Source: CAVYPR01 sp052145775 (GTDB taxonomy: Bacteria > Actinomycetota > Acidimicrobiia > Acidimicrobiales > RAAP-2). Taken from it: a stretch of DNA of 24,858 nucleotides. The notes below the pieces were generated by a model, which was not told where the DNA came from, made no database searches, and was given only the letters and a program-made list of their open reading frames with translations. Within the stretch, counting starts at the first letter, position 1; every line of letters begins with the position of its first letter. This document shows positions 16,393 through 23,553 of the stretch, one piece after another. Made by a program: the position numbers and the translations under genes. The stretch covers positions 1-24,858 of the forward strand of contig JBKQNY010000055.1 of the NCBI GenBank assembly GCA_052145775.1, in the 5' to 3' direction.

Positions 16393-17156
16393 GCGCCTTC
16401 TCCCTCACCTTCTCCCAGCTCCGCTTCGTCAACAAGTCCTACTGGCGCAATCCGGCGCTGGCCTTCTTCACCTTCGTCTTCCCCCTCATGTTCCTGGTCA
16501 TCTTCACCGCCCTGCTCGGCAACGGCACCGTCCACCTCGGGAGCATGGACGTCCACCTGTCCACCTACTACGTGGCGGCCATGGCGGCCTTCGCCGTCAT
16601 CACCTCCTGCTACACGAACCTGGCGGTCGCCCTGAGCTTCCAGCGCGACGCCGGCATCCTGAAGCGCATCGACGGCTCACCGCTCCCGCGCACGTCGTTC
16701 ATGGCGGCGAGGATCCTGCACGCCATCGGGATCGCCGTGCTGCTGGTCGTGCTCACCGCCGCCTTCGGCCGCGCCTTCTACTCGGCCGACATCCCGAGCG
16801 GCGTCACCCTGTTGCGCTTCGCCGTGATGCTGGCCGTCGGGGCGGCCAGTTTCTGCGCGCTCGGCCTGGCCATGACGGCGCTGGTTCCCAACGCCGACGC
16901 CGCCGGGGCCATGGTGAACGCCAGCATCCTCCCCCTCCTTTTCCTCTCGGGGATCTTCATCCCCCTGGGCAACAACTCCCCGGCGTGGATCCTCTGGGTG
17001 GCCCGGATCTTCCCGGTCCGCCACTTCGGAGAGGGCATGTTGGCCGGGTTCGTGGGGACGCCGTTCCACTGGAGCGACGTGGTCGTGGTGGCCGCCTGGG
17101 GCGCGGCCGGCCTGGTGCTGGCGACCCGCTACTTCAGCTGGGAGCCGCGCACGTAG
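16389..17156 (+). CDS. ABC-2 type transporter permease
   Basis: This 255-residue membrane protein has about six helices. Its features are an N-terminal amphipathic stretch (SYWRNPALAFFTFVFPL), the first helices around 25-45 and 58-80, a cytoplasmic loop with RDAGILKRIDGSPL, further helices at about 108-128, 139-160 and 172-192, LSGIFIPLGN near 190-200, and a last helix near 228-248. This is the standard single-domain ABC-2 permease layout. Its ATG overlaps the ATPase stop by 4 nt. The pair probably dimerises into a 2+2 exporter in the cytoplasmic membrane. Confidence 0.92.
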   Translation: MSAFSLTFSQLRFVNKSYWRNPALAFFTFVFPLMFLVIFTALLGNGTVHLGSMDVHLSTYYVAAMAAFAVITSCYTNLAVALSFQRDAGILKRIDGSPLPRTSFMAARILHAIGIAVLLVVLTAAFGRAFYSADIPSGVTLLRFAVMLAVGAASFCALGLAMTALVPNADAAGAMVNASILPLLFLSGIFIPLGNNSPAWILWVARIFPVRHFGEGMLAGFVGTPFHWSDVVVVAAWGAAGLVLATRYFSWEPRT

Positions 17157-17159
17157 CGG

Positions 17160-17189
17160 ACGCGCCGCAAGGAGCGCTCTGCGCCGCGT
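17160..17189 (+). terminator. Long GC hairpin after the ABC exporter operon
   Basis: A 10-bp stem with one C-C mismatch (ACGCGCCGCA pairing with TGCGCCGCGT) encloses a 10-nt loop. It starts 3 nt after the permease stop. No T-run follows, so this may be an actinobacterial-type terminator lacking the U-tract. The next gene has its own -10-like motif. Confidence 0.5.
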
Positions 17190-17197
17190 GAATTCCC

Positions 17198-17203
17198 TAG
17201 GGT
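17198..17203 (+). promoter_or_regulatory. Possible leaderless -10 element (TAGGGT)
   Basis: TAGGGT is separated from the ATG at 17210 by 6 nt (CAAAGG). It lies just after the hairpin that ends the previous operon. No well-spaced SD is present, so transcription may begin at the ATG. Confidence 0.4.
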
Positions 17204-17209
17204 CAAAGG

Positions 17210-18106
17210 ATGCGCGAGCGGGGGACGAGGGTGGCCGGACCGAGGCAGCCACCCGCCCTGGCCCTGGTGGCGACGGCCGCCGTCTCGGTGCAGTGCGGGG
17301 CGGCCTTGGCCACCCACCTGTTCGACTCGGTGGGGCCGACCGGGGCGGTGACGCTGCGGCTGGTGCTGGCCGCCGCGCTCATGGCCGGCCTCCTCCGGCC
17401 CCGCCACCTGTCGGTGCCCCGCGCCGACGTCGGGGTGGCCGTGGTCTTCGGGCTGACGCTGGCCGCCATGAACCTCACCTTCTACGAGGCCATCGCCCGC
17501 ATCCCCCTCGGGGTGGCGGTGACGGTCGAGTTCGCCGGCCCGCTGGCCGTCACCATCATCGGGTCCCGGCGTCCGGTCGACCTGGTGTGGGCCGTCCTGG
17601 CCGGGACCGGGGTGGCCCTGCTCACCACCGGCGGCGTCCACCACCTCGACCTGGTGGGTGTGGGGATGGCCCTTCTGGCCGGCGCCTGCTGGGCCGGCTA
17701 CATCGTGCTCAGCAAGGAGACCGGGCGCCGCTTCCCCGGCCCCTCGGGGCTGGCCCTGGCCATGGTCGTGGCGGCCCTGGTCGTCCTGCCGGTGGGCCTC
17801 GCCACCGCCGGGAGGTCCATGCTGCGGCCGGGTGCGGTCGGGATCGGCGTCGCCGTGGCCCTGCTCTCCTCGGTCCTGCCTTACTCGCTGGAGCTGATCG
17901 CCCTGCGCAAGGTCACCCATCGGGCCTTCGGGGTGCTGCTCTCCCTCGACCCGGCTGTGGCCGCCCTGGTGGGCCTGGTCGCCCTCGGGCAGCGCCTCAC
18001 CTGGCGCGAGCTGGCGGCCCTCGTGCTGGTGGTGGCGGCCAATGCCGGCAGCGTGCTGGCAGGGGAGGGGGACGCCGTCGCCGCCACCGGGGTCGTGCCC
18101 GATTGA
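17210..18106 (+). CDS. EamA/DMT-family exporter, RhtA-like
   Basis: This 298-residue protein has about ten membrane helices in two EamA halves, roughly 20-145 and 150-290. The N-terminal motif QCGAALATHLF, then VGPTGAVTLRL near 42-52, and EAIARIPLGVAVTVEFAGPL near 94-113 resemble RhtA, the threonine/homoserine exporter of the drug/metabolite transporter superfamily. The second half shows LPYSLELIALRKV and LDPAVAALVGL. The substrate is probably an amino acid or other small metabolite, but this cannot be fixed from sequence. It is likely transcribed from its own promoter. Confidence 0.9.
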   Translation: MRERGTRVAGPRQPPALALVATAAVSVQCGAALATHLFDSVGPTGAVTLRLVLAAALMAGLLRPRHLSVPRADVGVAVVFGLTLAAMNLTFYEAIARIPLGVAVTVEFAGPLAVTIIGSRRPVDLVWAVLAGTGVALLTTGGVHHLDLVGVGMALLAGACWAGYIVLSKETGRRFPGPSGLALAMVVAALVVLPVGLATAGRSMLRPGAVGIGVAVALLSSVLPYSLELIALRKVTHRAFGVLLSLDPAVAALVGLVALGQRLTWRELAALVLVVAANAGSVLAGEGDAVAATGVVPD

Positions 18107-18146
18107 CACCGAGACGGTCGTTCATCCAGTTGTCAGGCGCGGTCCG

Positions 18147-18152
18147 TACGCT
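18147..18152 (+). promoter_or_regulatory. Possible leaderless -10 element (TACGCT)
   Basis: TACGCT lies 9 nt before the ATG at 18162. A TTGTCA at 18130-18135 resembles a -35 box but is only 11 nt upstream, too close for a normal pair. Confidence 0.35.
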
Positions 18153-18161
18153 GGGGCGGCG

Positions 18162-18671
18162 ATGCACTCCTCGCTCGACCGGCAGCCTTCGCACACCGAA
18201 GCGGGCCCCGTCTCCCGAACGCTGGCCTTCGCCCGCGTCGACTTCTCCCCGGTCCGGCGGCCGCCCCGCATGGCGGCCGTCGTCGTGGCCACGGTGGTGG
18301 CCCTCGCCGGCTCGCTGGCGGCGGACGCGGCCCTGGTGGCCCTGGGCACGGCGATCTTCCCCTCGACGCGGGGGTACGTGCACTTCGCCTTCGGTGACTA
18401 CGCCAAGCTCACCGTCATCGGGGTGCTCGTGGCCTGTGCCGCCTGGCCGGTGGTGACCCGGATCACGTCGGCCCCGAGGTGGCTCTTCCTCCGCCTGGCC
18501 GTCGCCGTCACCCTGGTGCTCTTTCTCCCCGACGTCTGGATCCTCCTGCACGGGGCGCCGCTTGACGCGGTGGCGGTGCTCATGGCCATGCACGTGGCGA
18601 TCGCCGTCGTGACCTACAACTCGCTGGTGCACCTGGCGCCGCTGCGCCGCCGCCCGCCCTCGGCGGACTGA
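18162..18671 (+). CDS. DUF6069-like four-helix membrane protein
   Basis: This 169-residue protein has a charged N-terminal 40 residues followed by four predicted membrane helices at about 43-65, 84-102, 108-128 and 136-158. The arrangement and motifs (AGSLAADAALVALGTAIFP, FAFGDYAKLTVIGVLVA, LHGAPLDAVAVLMAMHVAIA) match the small DUF6069 actinobacterial membrane proteins. No function is established for that family. ATG 18162 is preferred over farther upstream GTG/TTG codons because the upstream frame overlaps the transporter end and is not conserved-looking. The gene converges on the COG4705-type gene 30 bp away. Confidence 0.75.
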   Translation: MHSSLDRQPSHTEAGPVSRTLAFARVDFSPVRRPPRMAAVVVATVVALAGSLAADAALVALGTAIFPSTRGYVHFAFGDYAKLTVIGVLVACAAWPVVTRITSAPRWLFLRLAVAVTLVLFLPDVWILLHGAPLDAVAVLMAMHVAIAVVTYNSLVHLAPLRRRPPSAD

Positions 18672-18679
18672 GGGTCTGC

Positions 18680-18694
18680 GGCCGGTGGCCGGCC
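18680..18694. terminator. GC hairpin between convergent genes
   Basis: A perfect 6-bp stem (GGCCGG / CCGGCC) with a TGG loop lies in the 30-bp gap between two converging genes. Its position suits a bidirectional terminator, but neither side has a T-run. Confidence 0.35.
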
Positions 18695-18701
18695 CGCCGC
18701 A

Positions 18702-19544
18702 CTACTGGGGCGGGGGCTGGTCGGCGGCCCAGCCCTGGCCCCGTGCCGGATCGTCGTGGAGGGGCTCCCCGGCCCCGGCGGGCTGCTGGATGTCGGTGCG
18801 GCTGACCGCGAGGTAGGCCACCAGGAGCACGATGGGCACGGTCATCGCCACGGCGATGAGCCCGTCGCCGAAGTTGGCACCGCTCAGCTCGTGCGGCTTG
18901 GAGAGGTAGTCGGCGACCGACGCGCCCAGCGGGCGGGTGACCACGTAGGCGAACCAGAAGGCCACCACCTCGTTGAGGCGGAAGAACTTCCAGGCGACGG
19001 CCGGGATCAGGATCACCGCCGCGAAGAAGAAGGTCGAGGCCAGGTAGCCGAGCCCCAGCGCGGTGGCCGTGAAGTCGCCGAGCGCGGTTCCCAGCGCGAA
19101 GGTGGCGAAGACCGTCGCCCAGTAGAAGAGCTCGCGCCGGCGCGTCGTGATGCTGTGGATGGAGAGCGTGCGCTCGCTGCGGTACCAGGTCACGAAGACG
19201 GCGGCCAGCACCACCGCCCAGAGCACGGTGGTGCCGGCGTAGGGGATCTTGAACTCCTTGTGCAGGACGTCGGCGGCGCCGGTCCCGAAGATGGCGATGG
19301 CCAGGGCGAGGAACCAGTAGGGCGGAGCGAAGTAGCGGCGGGTGTGCATCTGCCACCAGAAGGCGACTACCACCACCAGCACCTCGATTGCCCCGCCGAC
19401 CACCACGCGGTGGAGCGAGAGGTAGTCCGACGTGGCCTCGCCGGCCGCCGTGGTCAGGAGCTTGATCACCCAGAACACGATCGTGATCTCGGGCACCTTG
19501 GCGGCCAGGGGCTGTGGGCCGATCCATCGGTCGAGCGTGCGCAC
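18702..19544 (-). CDS. COG4705-type multi-pass membrane protein with fourfold internal repeat
   Basis: This 280-residue protein starts at GTG 19544, with GGAGG 6 nt upstream. The N-terminal KVPEITIVFWVIKLLTT is the hallmark of the COG4705 membrane-anchored protein family. About eight membrane segments are predicted. A motif [FY]W-x9-G-x4-D occurs four times: F24/G35/D40, Y76/G87/D92, Y141/G152/D157 and F196/G207/D212, with Thr at the eighth position in three of them. The tail after about residue 250 is polar and Pro-rich. Function is unknown, though conserved acidic and Gly positions within membrane segments suggest transport or metal handling (inference only). Confidence 0.82.
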   Translation of the reverse strand: MRTLDRWIGPQPLAAKVPEITIVFWVIKLLTTAAGEATSDYLSLHRVVVGGAIEVLVVVVAFWWQMHTRRYFAPPYWFLALAIAIFGTGAADVLHKEFKIPYAGTTVLWAVVLAAVFVTWYRSERTLSIHSITTRRRELFYWATVFATFALGTALGDFTATALGLGYLASTFFFAAVILIPAVAWKFFRLNEVVAFWFAYVVTRPLGASVADYLSKPHELSGANFGDGLIAVAMTVPIVLLVAYLAVSRTDIQQPAGAGEPLHDDPARGQGWAADQPPPQ

Positions 19545-19666
19545 GGCTTGCCTCCGGTTGGCGGGCACGGGGACCCGGCTGAGATTAGACGCGCCCCACC
19601 GGGCCGGCTTGGCTTCGAAGGACACCCAGGTCGCTTCGCTGCGTCGGGCCCCGCCCAGGCCTCCGG

Positions 19667-19684
19667 GGCCGGGCCGTCCCGGCC
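19667..19684 (-). terminator. GC hairpin downstream of the DUF2254 gene
   Basis: A perfect 7-bp inverted repeat (GGCCGGG / CCCGGCC) with a CCGT loop starts 22 bp beyond the minus-strand stop at 19707. An overlapping alternative hairpin (GGCCCCG / CGGGGCC) spans 19647-19670. No U-tract follows either one. Confidence 0.45.
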
Positions 19685-19706
19685 GAAGAGCCGACTCGCT
19701 CGGGGC

Positions 19707-21125
19707 TCACACCGCCCCGGCGGGTCGCGGGTCGACGCGCATGCGGCTCGCCGTGGCCACCAGCTGGCGGTAGCGGCGGCGCACGTCGTCGAGGTCGTTG
19801 GGCTCGTCGAGATCGGCCTCGGCCCCCCGGAGGATCATCTCCGCCTGGCGGAGGAGCACCGCCCGCTGCCCGGGGTCGACCGTGTACTCGGTGATGTGGG
19901 CGAGCGCGTCGAGTAGGCGGATGATGACGGCCGGCATGCCGCGGCCGGCCTGGCGGATCTTGTCGAAGGCCCGGTTCACCATCCTGGGGTAGCTCGGGTC
20001 GTGCTCGATGAGGCGGATGCGGCCCTGCTGGTCGCGGAAGACGCCTTCGCTCAGCTCCCGGCCGGAGACCTGGGCCAGTCCGGCCGACAGCCAGTCGATG
20101 CAGGTGAGGGCGGTAAAGGTGTCGTTCACCGCCGGCGACAGGGCGCGGATGGCGATCTCCACCAGCTGGTCGATGGCGAACACCGGGTCCTGGCTCAAGG
20201 TGCGGTGCGGGCCGGTGAGGTGCGCCGTGGTCATGGCCTGTCGGAGCTGGGTAGCCGCCCCGGCCGGCCACACCGTGGCCAGGGGACGGCCGGCCACCAC
20301 GAAGTGGCCGGGTCGCAGGGAGAGCCGGATGACGCAGTCGAGCTTGGCAGCGATGGCCACGAGGCGCGAGAAGGCCACGTACTGCAGGTAGCCGTTGGCG
20401 GCCGCCGGCACCGGCGCCCCGCGCTCGTCGAGCAGCTTGGTCAGATCGCCCAGGCTGCGCCCGGACGGGTCGGCGGCGGCGGCGGCTGTGGCGTCCGATG
20501 CGGGGAACTCGCTGTCGATGGCGAGCAGGAGGTCGTCGGCGATCTGGGCGATGACCTCGGGCAGCTGGATCGACTTGGAGATGTGGTGGATGAAGTAGAT
20601 GAGCACCCCGAGGTCGACGATGAGCAACGCCTCGGCGACGGTGATCGAGAGGTGGGGGACGAAGTTCACGTCCCTCGAGGTGGTGATGAACCCGAGCGTC
20701 AGCACGCAGTACACGAAGGTGCCCACGAAGATCCCGAGGGTCATCTGGTTGCCCAGGTCGCGCACGAAGTTGCGCATCATGCGGGGTCCGAACTGCTGGG
20801 AGGCCAGGGTGAGGGCGAGGATGGTGATCGAGAAGACCACGCCGATGACCGTGATGATGGCGGCGGCGATGGCGATGAGGACCTGGCGCCCGCTTGTGGC
20901 CCTCCATGCCCTGATCCAGAACGGGAGGGTCACGTGGTGGTGGAATGTCGACAGGTCGACGGCGATGGTGACGGCGAAGACCACCACCGCCACCACGACC
21001 ATCAAGGTGGGGACGAGCCAGAAGCCGGTCCGGAGCTCCTCGGCCCGCCACCCGGGTAGCTTGCGCCGCCGCGCCCGTACCGAGGCGACCTTGGGCTCTA
21101 ACTGTGGCAGGGGTGACTCGGTCAC
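19707..21125 (-). CDS. DUF2254 family membrane protein
   Basis: This 472-residue protein has four N-terminal membrane helices at about 34-57, 82-106, 128-148 and 159-179, then a cytoplasmic or periplasmic domain of about 290 residues. The motif LTLASQQFGPRMMRNFVRD at about 105-123 is diagnostic of DUF2254. The later DPVFAIDQLVEIAIRALSPAVNDTFTA stretch, split around the DQLV and NDTF elements, is also family-typical. Biochemical function is unknown. GTG 21125 has GGAG about 5-6 nt upstream; the ORF extends a further 43 codons upstream, but that part looks non-coding. It lies downstream of the sensor kinase with a 193-bp gap, so it is probably a separate unit. Confidence 0.88.
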   Translation of the reverse strand: MTESPLPQLEPKVASVRARRRKLPGWRAEELRTGFWLVPTLMVVVAVVVFAVTIAVDLSTFHHHVTLPFWIRAWRATSGRQVLIAIAAAIITVIGVVFSITILALTLASQQFGPRMMRNFVRDLGNQMTLGIFVGTFVYCVLTLGFITTSRDVNFVPHLSITVAEALLIVDLGVLIYFIHHISKSIQLPEVIAQIADDLLLAIDSEFPASDATAAAAADPSGRSLGDLTKLLDERGAPVPAAANGYLQYVAFSRLVAIAAKLDCVIRLSLRPGHFVVAGRPLATVWPAGAATQLRQAMTTAHLTGPHRTLSQDPVFAIDQLVEIAIRALSPAVNDTFTALTCIDWLSAGLAQVSGRELSEGVFRDQQGRIRLIEHDPSYPRMVNRAFDKIRQAGRGMPAVIIRLLDALAHITEYTVDPGQRAVLLRQAEMILRGAEADLDEPNDLDDVRRRYRQLVATASRMRVDPRPAGAV

Positions 21126-21193
21126 GGGCTCTCCGACTCTGGCTCCATGCCGACCAGTCTTCCCGGCGCTCCGCGACGAGCTTACCGCCGGAA

Positions 21194-21208
21194 CCCCGCA
21201 CTCCGGGG
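21194..21208 (-). terminator. Weak hairpin between kinase and DUF2254 genes
   Basis: CCCCG / CGGGG, a 5-bp stem with a 5-nt loop, lies about 110 nt downstream of the kinase stop on the minus strand. It is short and lacks a U-tract, so it is only a candidate end for the two-component operon. Confidence 0.25.
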
Positions 21209-21318
21209 AACCGCGCTCGAGTGCTTGGTCACCACGGGGCCGCCGCGCGCGCACCGCGGTCGGGAGGGGAGCGTGGTGCGCGTCGTCTGGGCGCGCGGGC
21301 GACCGACGGTGGCAGCGA

Positions 21319-22725
21319 TCACTCCGTGCCGGGTTCCGGTGTGGCCAGGTCGGTCGGACCGGCGAGCGGGAGCCAGATCACCATACGCGTCCCCGCTCCC
21401 GATTCGAGGGGTGACTCGGCCCGGGCGCCCCCGCCCATCGCCGTCGCCAGCTCGGCCACGATGGCCAGGCCCAGCCCGGTGCCGGCTCGGCGGACCCCGG
21501 CGCGGTCGGAGGTGAAGTGGGGGGTGAAGACCCGCTCCATGTCCCCCGGCGAGATGCCCGGCCCGTCGTCGTCCACCCACAACAGGACCCGGCCGTCCTC
21601 CCGCCGTGCGCCGACGGCGATCCGCGAGCGGGCGAACCGCAGAGCGTTTTCCATGAGGTTCGACAGGACCTGGTCGAGGCGGTCGGGGTCGGTGATCACG
21701 GGCAGCGCGCCGGGTTCGGGCGTGCTGAGGGAGAGCTCCACTTCAGCCGACGCAGCCTCGGGTCGCATGCGTTCGACGGCCCGACTGGCCACCTCGACGG
21801 CGTCGACCGGGCCGGCTCGCAGGCTGAACCGCCGGGCGTCGAGTCGGGCCAGGTCGAGCAGGTCCTGGACGAGGCGCTCGAGGCGGCGGGCCTCGGTGCC
21901 GATGATCTCCACCGCCCCGGCCACGTCGTCGGTGGCCCCCTCGGTGATGGCGTCGGCGTAGCCGCGGATGGAGGTGAGGGGCGTCCGCAGCTCGTGGGAG
22001 ACCGACAGCAGGAACTGGCGCTGCTGCTGGCGCGCCTCGCGGAGCCGGTCGCCCATGGCGTTGATGGCGACGGCCAGCGAGGCGAACTCGGCCATGTCGC
22101 GGGGCGAGCGGGCCATGCGGGCGTCGAGGTCGCCGCCGGCGATCCGCCCGGTGGTCTCGGCCGCGGTGACGAGGGGGCGGGAGAACCGGCTGGCCAGCCA
22201 GTAGGCGACGGCGCCGGCCACCAGCAGGCAGCCCAGGCCGAGCACGATGAAGTAGACGATGCCGCCGGTCACCGGCGTGAAGGAGCGGGTGGCGACGAGC
22301 ACCGCCGTGTCGGTGGGGGGGACGGGTGGCGCAAGGCGCTTCTTCTGGGCCGTGCCGAGGTCGAGGGGGATGAGGACGTAGACCTCGCTCGAGGTGTGGC
22401 CGCCCACCGAGTCCCCTTCCGACAGGGCCGTGGTGTCGAGGTAACGCCCGTCGGTGACGGCGGGGAGGGGGCCGGTGAGGTGGCCCGCGGCGTCGAGGCC
22501 GACCACCGTAAGGGTGTCGTACTGGCCGATGTACTTGACCGCCCCCAGCTTGTCGAAGACCACCTGGGGGTGCTGGTATTCGGCGAGGGCCTTGGCCTGG
22601 GTGTAGAGCTGCTGCTCGGCGGTGTTGGCCGAGGCCCGGCGGATGAGGACGAACCCGCCGGCGCCGGCCAGCAGCAGCGTCCCGGCTACCAGGAGCAGGA
22701 TGGCCACCACGAGCCGCCGGCGCAC
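21319..22725 (-). CDS. Sensor histidine kinase (HAMP, HisKA, HATPase_c)
   Basis: This 468-residue membrane kinase has TM1 at about 5-28, an extracytoplasmic sensor of about 125 residues, TM2 at about 154-178, HAMP at 179-232, and a dimerisation helix with the phospho-acceptor His244 in SVSHELRTPL. The ATP lid has an N-box with Asn356 and Asn360 (NLMENALRF), G1 DDDGPGI at 385-391 and G2 GTGLGLAI at 415-422. The start is GTG 22725, 11 nt after the regulator stop, without an SD, so translation probably depends on coupling. The frame stays open far upstream but there overlaps the regulator gene. The signal is unknown. Confidence 0.93.
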   Translation of the reverse strand: MRRRLVVAILLLVAGTLLLAGAGGFVLIRRASANTAEQQLYTQAKALAEYQHPQVVFDKLGAVKYIGQYDTLTVVGLDAAGHLTGPLPAVTDGRYLDTTALSEGDSVGGHTSSEVYVLIPLDLGTAQKKRLAPPVPPTDTAVLVATRSFTPVTGGIVYFIVLGLGCLLVAGAVAYWLASRFSRPLVTAAETTGRIAGGDLDARMARSPRDMAEFASLAVAINAMGDRLREARQQQRQFLLSVSHELRTPLTSIRGYADAITEGATDDVAGAVEIIGTEARRLERLVQDLLDLARLDARRFSLRAGPVDAVEVASRAVERMRPEAASAEVELSLSTPEPGALPVITDPDRLDQVLSNLMENALRFARSRIAVGARREDGRVLLWVDDDGPGISPGDMERVFTPHFTSDRAGVRRAGTGLGLAIVAELATAMGGGARAESPLESGAGTRMVIWLPLAGPTDLATPEPGTE

Positions 22726-22737
22726 GCGGGGCCCCGC
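22726..22737. other. 12-bp perfect palindrome at the regulator/kinase junction
   Basis: GCGGGGCCCCGC lies exactly between the last base of the regulator TAG and the GTG of the kinase. It could be an mRNA hairpin element affecting coupled translation, or chance in GC-rich DNA; there is no loop, so an intramolecular stem would be strained. Confidence 0.4.
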
Positions 22738-23450
22738 TATCCGAGCCGGTAGCCGACGCCCCACACCGTGGTCAGGGGCAGGGCGTCGCCGAGCTTCTTG
22801 CGCAGCTGGCGGACATGCACGTCGACCGTGCGCTCGTCGCCGTACCAGCCCTCGCCCCACACCCCGTCCAGCAGCTGGCGCCGGGAGAGGGCCAGCCCAC
22901 GGTTGGCGGCGAGGTAGGCGAGCAGGTCGAACTCCCGGGTGGTGAGGGCGACCGGTCCCGCTGGCGTGCGCACCTCCCGACGGCCGGTGTCGACCTCGAC
23001 GTCCCCCACGCCGAGCACCGGCGCCGGGGACGGGGCCGACGTCCCGGCGCTCCGGCGGAGGATGGCGTGGACCCTGGCCACCAGCTCGCGGGCGGAGAAC
23101 GGCTTGGTGACGTAGTCGTCGGCCCCGAGCTCGAGCCCGAGCACCCGGTCGACCTCGTCGTCGCGGGCGGTCAGCATCACCACGGGCACGCCGCCCTGCT
23201 GGCGCAGCCGGCGGCAGACCTCGAAGCCGTCCATCTCGCCTGGGAGGCCGACGTCGACGATGACCAGTCGGGCACGTTCGCGCTCGGCGTGGGCCAGCCC
23301 CGCGGCCCCGTCGTCGGACTGCAGGACCCGGAACCCGTCGCGCCGCAGGTACAGGGCGACGAGATCCGAGATGTGGTGGTCGTCCTCGATCACCACCACC
23401 GTGCCGTTGGCCCCGCCGGTGCCGCCGCTGTCGCCGCCTTCTGCGCCCAC
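22737..23450 (-). CDS. OmpR-family response regulator
   Basis: This 237-residue protein has a receiver domain at about 17-130 with acidic pair Asp23/Asp24, phospho-acceptor Asp66 (VDVGLPG), Thr94 (MLTAR) and Lys116 (TKPF). A winged-helix DNA-binding domain follows at about 145-237 (TTREFDLLAYLA, LLDGVWG, RTVDVHVRQLRKKLG, GVGYRLG). The first 16 residues are Gly-rich and could be non-native, as GTG codons also occur at the TVVVIEDD start. It is the first gene of the operon with the kinase and is divergent from trpC across about 100 bp. Its targets are unknown, and regulation of its own operon is possible. Confidence 0.94.
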   Translation of the reverse strand: MGAEGGDSGGTGGANGTVVVIEDDHHISDLVALYLRRDGFRVLQSDDGAAGLAHAERERARLVIVDVGLPGEMDGFEVCRRLRQQGGVPVVMLTARDDEVDRVLGLELGADDYVTKPFSARELVARVHAILRRSAGTSAPSPAPVLGVGDVEVDTGRREVRTPAGPVALTTREFDLLAYLAANRGLALSRRQLLDGVWGEGWYGDERTVDVHVRQLRKKLGDALPLTTVWGVGYRLG

Positions 23451-23538
23451 GCGACCAGCCTGCCACCAGCCGGGCCCGTCGTCGGGGCAACGGCCGGCCG
23501 GGCGGGCGGACGGGCCGGGGCTCCGACGGCCCCGCCGC

Positions 23539-23544
23539 TACGCT
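23539..23544 (+). promoter_or_regulatory. Possible leaderless -10 element (TACGCT) for trpC
   Basis: TACGCT sits 9 nt upstream of the ATG at 23554 in the context GCTACGCTGGG, which closely resembles the one at 18147 (TACGCTGGG). No SD and no clear -35 were found. I saw no leader peptide with Trp codons or attenuator hairpin. Confidence 0.4.
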
Positions 23545-23553
23545 GGGTCGGCC

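Noticed and set aside
17188..18456. Plus-strand frame of 422 codons over the EamA transporter.
   Set aside because: The translation is extreme Arg/Gly/Pro-rich, whereas the frame from 17210 gives a clean ten-helix transporter.
23260..23553. Upstream extension of trpC by 98 codons.
   Set aside because: It overlaps the divergent response regulator gene, has Arg/Ser/Pro-rich composition, and IGPS homology begins at ATG 23554.
23451..23553. Search for a trp leader peptide, attenuator or T-box before trpC.
   Set aside because: The interval is only about 100 bp, with no Trp-codon-rich ORF and no competing hairpins or T-box sequence seen.
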